The notes under the pieces were generated by a model. It made no database searches, was not told where the DNA came from, and saw only the letters and a program-made list of their open reading frames with translations. A DNA stretch of 64,000 nt from assembly GCA_016287765.1 (NCBI GenBank), contig JAEEWS010000010.1:15388-79387 (forward strand), in the 5' to 3' direction. Positions 33,652 to 41,212 of the stretch are shown in pieces (within the stretch, counting starts at the first letter, position 1; each line of letters begins with the position of its first letter). The DNA is from Lachnospiraceae bacterium. Its GTDB lineage: Bacteria; Bacillota_A; Clostridia; Lachnospirales; Lachnospiraceae. The position numbers and the translations under genes were made by a program.

Positions 33652-34549
33652 CGTAATATACCCACTTAGAAATAATAAATGAAGTAAGCCCTATTATCGC
33701 CATAACAATAATGAAATAGATCCATGCCATGGACGAAGCAAAGCCGTATTTGATCTGTCCAACCATCGTATTTCTGATCTTCTCGATGATCTCGTTATCG
33801 GATCTCATACAGAAGTCAACCAGCGTATAGACCCAACATACAAGGAACAGAGGCGAGATCAACGGGAAGGTAATCTTCCAGAAAGATTCCCAGGAGGTAC
33901 ATCCCTCGATCTGAGCTGCTTCGTAGGAACTCTTCGGTATTGTCTGTAATCCGGAAAGGAAAATAATGATCTGAATACCGGAAGCCAGAGCAACATCATA
34001 AATTCCGTCTATTACTTCAAACAATAATTCCAGTGGTTTACTTGCAACACCTGTTGTAACAAGGATATTTTCAATATAAGTTGTTATACTGGTGCCTGCA
34101 CCGGACTCTTCAATGGACTCGTTTATACTTGCAAGCAATGTATTACTGGATTCGATACCTACGATAACACCGGAGGAAAGAATGACCGGCAGGAAGAAAA
34201 CCGCTCTTACAAGGCCACGCCCCTTAAACTCCTGGTTCAGTATCAATGCAACAAAGAGACTGAACACTATGATCGCAAAAGAATTATAGGCCATTCTTCC
34301 AAGCTCTTCTCCAAGGAACTGTGTAAATTCCGGATCGACTCTGAAAGCTCTGTAGTAATTACTTATCCCTGCCCAGGTAAAGGTAAACCCGCCCGGATGA
34401 AGATCCACCTCACAGAAGCTCATGTAAAGTGACTGAAAAAGAGGTTTTACCATGAACGCCAAAAAGCCGATTATAAAGGGCGAAATAAATAAATAACCGG
34501 ATATAGCTTTTCTTTTTTCCAATCCCTGTCTTTTTTTCTTAGTAGCCAT
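33644..34549 (-). CDS. CUT1 sugar ABC permease, MalF-like (system 2)
   Basis: A 301-residue permease with about six helices and the EAA loop 'EAAQIEGCTSWESFWKITFP' near residue 213. The start is ATG 34549 (MATKKKRQ); AAAGG is seven bases upstream and overlaps the DUF5696 stop region, and the in-frame TTG at 34567 is less likely. It follows the DUF5696 gene after 4 bases and overlaps the MalG-like gene. An unusually long periplasmic-side loop ('LASINESIEESGAGTSITTY') precedes helix 4. Confidence 0.9.
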   Translation of the reverse strand: MATKKKRQGLEKRKAISGYLFISPFIIGFLAFMVKPLFQSLYMSFCEVDLHPGGFTFTWAGISNYYRAFRVDPEFTQFLGEELGRMAYNSFAIIVFSLFVALILNQEFKGRGLVRAVFFLPVILSSGVIVGIESSNTLLASINESIEESGAGTSITTYIENILVTTGVASKPLELLFEVIDGIYDVALASGIQIIIFLSGLQTIPKSSYEAAQIEGCTSWESFWKITFPLISPLFLVCWVYTLVDFCMRSDNEIIEKIRNTMVGQIKYGFASSMAWIYFIIVMAIIGLTSFIISKWVYYDD

Positions 34550-34553
34550 TTCC

Positions 34554-37154
34554 TTACCTTTCAACAACGTAGTCTCTAGCCGGGATCATAATCCCTTCTG
34601 ATGTAGTAAAGTCTGAATAACCGAAGTTTACATAGGCCTTCGTTCCGTCCTCATACTCAGTAACCGTTACAAATCTTGAAAGTCTTTCCCAATCAGATAT
34701 CCTCTGATCAAAGGTGTGTCCCAGATCTGCCGAGTATCTTGAGAAGATTTCGGTAAACTTGGACTTCCAACTTTCATAAGAAGCTCCGAAATACTGGGAA
34801 TAAAGTGTATCCTGAAGGCTCTGAGCATCCTCATCCATGAAGGTGAAGTAAAGGCCTGCACCGCACTCTACGCTCTTAAGGACCTCTTCCGTAAGATCCG
34901 ATGTAATGTTCAATGCCTCACCGGAATAATTTGCATATCCATGAAGAGCGATAAACAGGAAAGGAACTTCCTCGTCAATGATGGTGTAATCATATCCGTT
35001 CAGATCCATGTTGGTGATGTAATCGGAAACTCCGAATACATAATCATTACCCACATTGGTCATGATGCCCAATCCCTTGTCCGTATAATCGGCAAGTTCT
35101 TTCATCTGCAGGTCTATTCCCTGTTGTCTGGTTGTCAGGCTCTTCTTCTTAAAATCTGATGATGTCTGATAACCTATATCTCTGAAGGATACACCGTAAG
35201 CTCCTTTTTTAAGAGCATAATTCTTGATGTTATCCATCATTTCTACTATGATCGAAGGCTTAAGAAGAAAATAGTCATCTCCGTCCTCAGGGCCGAAATA
35301 AATGGTAGAGAAATCGGTGAGCTGCGCTCTCTTCTTGTTTGCATAACATGCTGCATCGGTGTAAACAAAGAAACCTTCAAAAATGTTAGTATCGAATTCA
35401 TATTCCGTAACGGCATCCAGATATAAAGGAATACCGGCAGTATTTGTGTAATTGATGAGAGAATTGAAATCTTTTTTGCCACCCAGGCGATTGATCAATT
35501 TTACCCTGGTCAGCATCTTCTGATAAATACCGCCGTTCATCCATCCCGAAAGTTTCACGGAAAGGTTTGAAACTCCTGTATTCTTGATGTCCTCGATCAT
35601 TCTTTCCGCTTCACTGTAGGTAGTAAGAGCAAGGGGTCTTGATACCGGAACACCCAAAACCTGTTCGATCTTATCAACTGCGCAAAGGACTTCGACCGCT
35701 ACGGGAACAGAAGTATCATTGTTCTTTACAAAACTGTCACCCAGCTTTTCCTTAAGGTGATCATGGTAAGCATTTGCCATATCGGTAATGCTATCCGAAC
35801 CGACAAACCTGTAGGTCAATTCCAAAGTTTCATCCGGTATCTGCTGCTCATAAAGAAACATTTTACCGTTCATTCTTGCAGCCACATCCACTTCTTCTCT
35901 GTGGAGAATGGTGTAATCAGCAAAAACATTGTTGAAACCACTGGTCTTTCCTGCGATATCTGCTCTGATGGATGCATAGGCCGCACCATTGCCAAGGATG
36001 CACAGGAATGAATCGTTGTTCTTTCTGATACCGAAAGTACCATAACTTACTCTGGTTTCATGAACGAGAGAATTTCTCCTCGAAGCAAAATCCCAGCCGT
36101 AAACATTTGCGTAGTAAGCACTCTGATTAACCTTACCGTTATTGAAGTTGATCAAAGAACCTCCGCCTTCGGGAATGAGCATTGACCCCTCCTCTTCCCA
36201 GCTTCCGGCTCCGAAATAAGGAAGAACCTGAATGGAAACAAGAGGATAACTGTTCTTGTACTCTATCTCACCCATGGGGATCTCAACCTTAAGATCATTT
36301 CCATCAAGAGAATAAACCATATTTACATTGAAAACCGGCTTTTCCTGAACAGCCTGTCCCATGTAAGTCTCTTTATCGTAGAGGTACTCTTCCATGGTGT
36401 AACCTGCTTCACCGAAATAAATTTCAAATTTCGACTTAAGGTTATCTTTTACATTATCTCTGAGCACGTATATGACTTCGGTCTCCATAATGGGATACTT
36501 GGTCAGAAGCTCATCTTTCTGAGCTTCATCCTTGGCGCTCAGTTTATTTATATCATACTTCTTGTAATACTCTTTTACACCGTTGGCATCATTCTTTGAC
36601 ATCTTGGAAAGAAGTTCGTTGAATCTTGCCTCGGGAACCACCATGGGAATAATGTATTCCCTTTGTACCTGACCTATGGAATACTTTACCGTGACCTTAT
36701 TCTTCTCGGCAATAATGTCATAGATCTTTCCGGTGATACTGTATTGATAATTGTTATATTTACTGTCAGCACCGTTCTTGGTACTGTAGGTTAATATCAA
36801 AGTTGAAAGAAGATTGTTCTTTTCTGCAGGTAACGCATAAGGATCTGAATTTGCATTCTCCGGATTCGAGCGCCACACTGTACCTGTTTTCTTGTTTGTA
36901 AGTGTGAAATGCGTTGTTGCGGGATCCATTTCAAACAACAGCTCGGAATTCTCCATGGTTATGGTATCCATCGTACCTTCATAGGCATTAACGGGAATGA
37001 TTTCATTATCAACCGTATTATCGGTAAAATGGACTACCAGGATCGCTCCGACAATGATCACTGCTATTACAATCAATACCGGGATCAGGTTTTTCAGCTC
37101 TTTTAAAGCCGCCGCTTTTATTTCTTTTTTGCGTTCTTCTTTGTTGTAATACAT
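34554..37154 (-). CDS. DUF5696 membrane-anchored protein
   Basis: An 866-residue protein with a short Lys/Glu-rich cytoplasmic tail, one membrane helix at about residues 23-44 and a large extracytoplasmic part. I assign it to the DUF5696 family, known only as companions of CUT1 transporters. Residues about 80-420 are beta-rich ('FTLTNKKTGTVWRSNPENA'). Residues about 480-800 have barrel-like features: 'NLSVKLSGWMNGG', 'AGIPLYLDAVTEYEF', 'GVSFRDIGYQTSSDF' and 'FLFIALHGYANYSGEALN', resembling large glycoside hydrolases. A catalytic role is inference. SD GGAGG is eight bases before the ATG. It lies between the two importer pairs. Confidence 0.75.
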   Translation of the reverse strand: MYYNKEERKKEIKAAALKELKNLIPVLIVIAVIIVGAILVVHFTDNTVDNEIIPVNAYEGTMDTITMENSELLFEMDPATTHFTLTNKKTGTVWRSNPENANSDPYALPAEKNNLLSTLILTYSTKNGADSKYNNYQYSITGKIYDIIAEKNKVTVKYSIGQVQREYIIPMVVPEARFNELLSKMSKNDANGVKEYYKKYDINKLSAKDEAQKDELLTKYPIMETEVIYVLRDNVKDNLKSKFEIYFGEAGYTMEEYLYDKETYMGQAVQEKPVFNVNMVYSLDGNDLKVEIPMGEIEYKNSYPLVSIQVLPYFGAGSWEEEGSMLIPEGGGSLINFNNGKVNQSAYYANVYGWDFASRRNSLVHETRVSYGTFGIRKNNDSFLCILGNGAAYASIRADIAGKTSGFNNVFADYTILHREEVDVAARMNGKMFLYEQQIPDETLELTYRFVGSDSITDMANAYHDHLKEKLGDSFVKNNDTSVPVAVEVLCAVDKIEQVLGVPVSRPLALTTYSEAERMIEDIKNTGVSNLSVKLSGWMNGGIYQKMLTRVKLINRLGGKKDFNSLINYTNTAGIPLYLDAVTEYEFDTNIFEGFFVYTDAACYANKKRAQLTDFSTIYFGPEDGDDYFLLKPSIIVEMMDNIKNYALKKGAYGVSFRDIGYQTSSDFKKKSLTTRQQGIDLQMKELADYTDKGLGIMTNVGNDYVFGVSDYITNMDLNGYDYTIIDEEVPFLFIALHGYANYSGEALNITSDLTEEVLKSVECGAGLYFTFMDEDAQSLQDTLYSQYFGASYESWKSKFTEIFSRYSADLGHTFDQRISDWERLSRFVTVTEYEDGTKAYVNFGYSDFTTSEGIMIPARDYVVER

Positions 37155-37170
37155 CAGCCTGTCCTCCGGT

Positions 37171-37830
37171 CTAACCTACTCGGTACATGATTTCTTTGTA
37201 TAAAGATACAAAGTATGAAACTCCTTCGCTGATCATAGAGAAGAAAAGCAAAAGGATAAAGATCATGATCGCCATTGCTATGATGGTGGCAAATATGAAA
37301 AGTAAGGTCTTTGAAAGCGAAAATTCATGGATCTGCATGTTACTGCAGACAAAAAGGATGACGGACCAAACCAGCGATAATGTACTGAGTATCCCCACCA
37401 CCTGAGAGAAATCGTTGGAAAGAACGTTACTCACAATTGACAGCGGAATGGTGATCAATGCATAAGGAAGCATTGAATAGCATGAAGCAGTATATATCTG
37501 CAAAAGTCTTCCCTTGCCGTCAAACAAGGTGGTCAATGCCCAGTTTCCAACCACAAACAGTGCCAGCGGAAAAATGATACTTGCGATATAAGTAAAAATG
37601 TTGATCCTGCTCCAGTTTACCTGAACAAACAGGAAACTGGTCACGCCCAGAAACATGAGTCTTGCAACAAGAACCAATAACAAAATTAATGTTGCCACAA
37701 GCAGGTTTCCTCTTTTTTCATGGGTAAGATCCCAATATCCGTCCAAGGGATGAGTGAGGCAATAAAATGCAAACTTGAAATCACTGGCAAATTTCTTGTA
37801 TTTATTTTTATCTTTAAGTGCAGCTATCAT
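37171..37830 (-). CDS. Yip1 family membrane protein
   Basis: A 219-residue polytopic protein with five predicted helices from about residue 45 to 205 and an N-terminal amphipathic region containing 'HPLDGYWDLTHEKRGN', typical of bacterial Yip1-domain proteins. The role of bacterial members is unknown; they recur beside DUF5696 and NHL-repeat genes in CUT1 operons. The start overlaps the NHL gene stop (ATGA at 37827-37830), so it is translationally coupled to it, and the DUF5696 gene follows after 16 bases. Confidence 0.8.
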   Translation of the reverse strand: MIAALKDKNKYKKFASDFKFAFYCLTHPLDGYWDLTHEKRGNLLVATLILLLVLVARLMFLGVTSFLFVQVNWSRINIFTYIASIIFPLALFVVGNWALTTLFDGKGRLLQIYTASCYSMLPYALITIPLSIVSNVLSNDFSQVVGILSTLSLVWSVILFVCSNMQIHEFSLSKTLLFIFATIIAMAIMIFILLLFFSMISEGVSYFVSLYKEIMYRVG

Positions 37831-39356
37831 TTCTTCTCCTGATCTTTACCGGGTTTAAAAATATCAGCAGTGTCAATCTCTACCTTTATCTGCTTTACTC
37901 TCTTTACAGCAAGAGGAGCGATCAAGATCGCAAAGAACGCCAGGAATATCCATCCTATGTAATGTTCCACCCATTCTTTTCTGTAACGTTTAAAGGCTTT
38001 TGAATAGTGCTCCGTGTCCCACTTTGTCTTGAAATATACAAGGCTCTCGCCGTATTTCTTCTGTCTGAGTAACGAACGTCCGATACCGATGTAAGCAAGA
38101 TCACAGTTACCGTTCATATCTTTTACTTTTTCCCAGGTCTTACCGGATGCGATATAATCACCCTTGTCATACTCTTCCAGAGCCTTGAATATGGTGTTAC
38201 CGTATTCCGTAGGAGTGAAGACAGTAAGTGAGTTACCGGTGGAATCAAGGACCAGAAGATCATTTCCCATATGATCAAGGGCTACGGGAGTCTTAAAATA
38301 TCCATCCACGTTACTTACACCGCCGAAAGCATAAAGGAGATTTCCCTGCTCATCGTAACTGAACAATCTGCCTCTGGTCTTATCAAGACAAACATAAACC
38401 TCATTGTCCAATGCGGTAACATCTATAAAGAGTGAAGGACCGCTGTAACCTGCAAAGTTACCGTACTGGATATCTCCTATCACTTCTTCGTAACCGTTCT
38501 CAATAAGAATATTCTTGCCCAAAAGATTCAAACGTCTTACAGGCTCCTCACTGCTGTCGTTACCTGTGATATTGGTGGTGCAGGCAAAGAAGAACCCTTC
38601 CGAATCAATGGCGATATTGTCATATTCAGTAGGAACAAAGTTTTCCATTGCCTGACGCTGAACGTCGGATGCAATGAATCTCTTCCAGAAATATTTATAC
38701 CAACTGTAGCTTGCGGGCATTGCTCCGAAGAATCCGCTAAACTGCCCGTCTGTTTCATACTTGACTATACCTTTGTTCACGTTATCGCAAACCACGTATA
38801 CACGTCCCTCGGAATCCACTATGAGCTTATCCGGAAGGAATGACAAAGACTGATCAAACGTAGCTTCAGCCGGCTTTGTATAGGACCTTATATAGTTAAG
38901 ATCATTATCCAGTTTCAAAACTCTTTGATTGCCCTTATCACAGATGAATAAGGAACCGTCATCCATCATAAAGACATCTGTGGGGCCGGAAAGATTCTTA
39001 ACTTCAACATCTCCCTTTATCTCATCTATGATCCTGATGAGCCTGAATTCATCGGAATCAAGTCTCTCCCACTGAATTACCCTGTTGTTACCTGTATCGC
39101 AAATGAATACGTAATTATCTTTAGTATATAATCCGTCGGGGGTTTTGAATCCGGTATCCATTCCAAGGTCTACTGCTGTGTACACTCCGACCACCGAATA
39201 TGCATCGGGTGAATACTGGATCTCACCCCAATAATCGTAAGTGTAGGTATATCCTTTTTCTACGCCCTCATCGGCATAAGCAACGAGGGGTGTAACAATG
39301 GTGATGGCCATTGTTGTCATCAATATGAAGGATATTATTTTTTTCATGCTCTTCAT
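37827..39356 (-). CDS. NHL-repeat surface protein with TPR-like segment and C-terminal anchor
   Basis: A 509-residue exported protein. A signal peptide ends near 'VAYADE' (about residue 27). A beta-propeller of NHL repeats spans about 45-365 ('FICDTGNNRVIQWERLDSDE', 'FICDKGNQRVLKLDNDLNYI', 'LLVLDSTGNSLTVFTPTEYG'). Then comes a TPR-like helical pair (about 375-445: 'YDKGDYIASGKTWEKVKDM', 'LLRQKKYGESLVYFKTK'), a membrane helix (about 463-485) and a charged cytoplasmic tail. NHL propellers bind proteins or polymers, so this is a candidate scaffold on the outer face. The start is ATG 39356, with AGAGGAG seven bases upstream; the in-frame ATG at 39347 is an alternative. Confidence 0.82.
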   Translation of the reverse strand: MKSMKKIISFILMTTMAITIVTPLVAYADEGVEKGYTYTYDYWGEIQYSPDAYSVVGVYTAVDLGMDTGFKTPDGLYTKDNYVFICDTGNNRVIQWERLDSDEFRLIRIIDEIKGDVEVKNLSGPTDVFMMDDGSLFICDKGNQRVLKLDNDLNYIRSYTKPAEATFDQSLSFLPDKLIVDSEGRVYVVCDNVNKGIVKYETDGQFSGFFGAMPASYSWYKYFWKRFIASDVQRQAMENFVPTEYDNIAIDSEGFFFACTTNITGNDSSEEPVRRLNLLGKNILIENGYEEVIGDIQYGNFAGYSGPSLFIDVTALDNEVYVCLDKTRGRLFSYDEQGNLLYAFGGVSNVDGYFKTPVALDHMGNDLLVLDSTGNSLTVFTPTEYGNTIFKALEEYDKGDYIASGKTWEKVKDMNGNCDLAYIGIGRSLLRQKKYGESLVYFKTKWDTEHYSKAFKRYRKEWVEHYIGWIFLAFFAILIAPLAVKRVKQIKVEIDTADIFKPGKDQEKK

Positions 39357-39375
39357 ATAAGCACTCCTCTTGTTT

Positions 39376-40269
39376 TTAATCTTTAAGTCCTGAGCTGGCC
39401 ATTGTTTCAAGCACCTGACTCTCCGAAAGAACGAAGGCCAAGATGGGGATGACCATTGTAACAACCATTACGGCAGCAGTCTGACCTGTTCTTGCTATCA
39501 GGTTACCGCTGGATATCTGCTGTAATGCATAAACCAGCATCTTCTTTTCCTCGGAATAGATGTACATTTTTGCATCTGCATTCCAAAGAGCCTGAATATC
39601 AAAGATCATAAGAGTCAGCCATGCGGGCTTTACCAGAGGAAGAATGATGGTAAGGAAGATCCTTCCGATACCGGCACCATCCAGCTTAGCGGCTTCGATC
39701 AACGACATCGGGATACCTTCCATAAACTGTTTCATAAGGAAGAGTCCCATGGGAGCCGCAAATGCGGGAATGATGATAGCCCAGTAGGTATCGATCATGT
39801 TAAACTTACTCATGATGATATAGTTGGGAATGCCTGTAACATATCCGCTGAACATAAGGGCTGTAACTACAACGGTGAAGAAAGTCTTTCCGCCGGGAAA
39901 ATCGTATTTTGCAAGAACGAAAGCCGCCAGGGATGCCAGCATGATATGTCCTATAGTACCCAAAACAGTAATAAACACTGTATTAAATACATATCTTGAG
40001 AAGGTAACCCAGGATTTGCTCATAGTAACAAACAGATCCGAGAAGTTATCAAAGCTTGGATTTCTCGCGAATATCGTAGGCGGGAATTTAAACAGCTCAT
40101 CAAGAGGTTTAAGCGCACTGGATACCGCAAATACAAGCGGGAATACCATGGCGATGGCAAAGAGAAAAAGAACAAAATATATACCGATATCTCCTCCCAC
40201 CGAACGGTTGGGTTTTCTTCTTTTTATAAGAGGTTTTCTGTATGCTTTTGGAGTCTTATTCTTTCCCAC
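39376..40269 (-). CDS. CUT1 sugar ABC permease, MalG-like (system 1)
   Basis: A 297-residue permease with six predicted helices and a basic N-terminal tail. The EAA loop is 'EAAKLDGAGIGRIFLTIILP' at about residues 184-203. The start is GTG 40269, which follows the upstream permease stop by one base; GTAGG is upstream. The gene for the NHL protein starts 19 bases after its stop. Sequence differs clearly from the other MalG-like permease in the operon, so the two pairs are not a recent duplication. Confidence 0.9.
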   Translation of the reverse strand: MGKNKTPKAYRKPLIKRRKPNRSVGGDIGIYFVLFLFAIAMVFPLVFAVSSALKPLDELFKFPPTIFARNPSFDNFSDLFVTMSKSWVTFSRYVFNTVFITVLGTIGHIMLASLAAFVLAKYDFPGGKTFFTVVVTALMFSGYVTGIPNYIIMSKFNMIDTYWAIIIPAFAAPMGLFLMKQFMEGIPMSLIEAAKLDGAGIGRIFLTIILPLVKPAWLTLMIFDIQALWNADAKMYIYSEEKKMLVYALQQISSGNLIARTGQTAAVMVVTMVIPILAFVLSESQVLETMASSGLKD

Positions 40270-40270
40270 G

Positions 40271-41209
40271 TCATGTACCTACTCTTTGCAATATATTGGT
40301 TACGAACTTCTTACATAAAATCATTACCAGGAAAAGTAATGTGGCGATTGCCGAAGCATAACCCATTTCAAATCTTGAAAAACCGTAGTCAAAAAGGTGA
40401 GTTACAACTGTTCTTGCTGCGTAATCCGTACTGGGATAACCGCAAAGCGCCATCGTCTGGTTACAAACACTGAAGGAGTTGGTAATAGCCATTACCGCAC
40501 CGAAGAGAAGCATGGGCTTCATGCTGGGTAAGGTGATGTACCAGAGTTCCTGCCAGCGGTTCTTGATCCCGTCTACATAACCTGCTTCGAACAGACTCTT
40601 GTCTACACCCTGAAGTCCGGCTACAAAGGAAAGGAAACCGGTACCAAGGGACATCCAAAGAATTACGAGCATGCAGATCGGAAGCATATATTTGGGGTCT
40701 GTCAGCCAAAGCCTGGGACCTTCTATGAATCCCCACTCCGTAAGGAATGCATTTACATAACCGTATGCATCGCCGCGGAAGAAGATCGTAAATATCTGAT
40801 AAACGTTACCTGCTATTGAAGGAGCATAGAATACGATAACTGCAATTGTTCTCAGCCATCTTGGCAGCTCATTGATCAGCCAGGCAAAAAGGAATGCCAT
40901 GATATAACCGAGAGGTCCTGTTATGATAGCTATAAGAAATGTATTCTTCACACCTATCAGGAATACATCATCCTGAAGTATCAGGTTCAGATAGTTCTTG
41001 ACTCCCACGAAATTGGGTGCTTCCAGAATGTTATAATCCGTAAAACTCAATACAATGGAAGAACAAACAGGCAGGATGTAAAAGGCAAAGAACAGTATGG
41101 CATAGGGTGCCAGAAAAAGATAACACATCTTATTTATCTTTGCTTTTTTCCACATGACTGAAGCGTTATGCTTTCTCAATATGAAATATTTTTTTAAGTA
41201 CTCTTTCAT
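40271..41209 (-). CDS. CUT1 sugar ABC permease, MalF-like (system 1)
   Basis: A 312-residue permease, six helices from about residue 27, with the EAA loop 'EAGYVDGIKNRWQELWYITL' near residue 222. 'YIMAFLFAWLINELPRWLRT' precedes the third helix region. It begins 3 bases after the 992-aa binding-protein gene and ends 1 base before its MalG-like partner. The N-terminus is unusually basic. As with the second pair, no ATPase gene is present in the operon. Confidence 0.9.
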   Translation of the reverse strand: MKEYLKKYFILRKHNASVMWKKAKINKMCYLFLAPYAILFFAFYILPVCSSIVLSFTDYNILEAPNFVGVKNYLNLILQDDVFLIGVKNTFLIAIITGPLGYIMAFLFAWLINELPRWLRTIAVIVFYAPSIAGNVYQIFTIFFRGDAYGYVNAFLTEWGFIEGPRLWLTDPKYMLPICMLVILWMSLGTGFLSFVAGLQGVDKSLFEAGYVDGIKNRWQELWYITLPSMKPMLLFGAVMAITNSFSVCNQTMALCGYPSTDYAARTVVTHLFDYGFSRFEMGYASAIATLLFLVMILCKKFVTNILQRVGT

Positions 41210-41212
41210 GTA

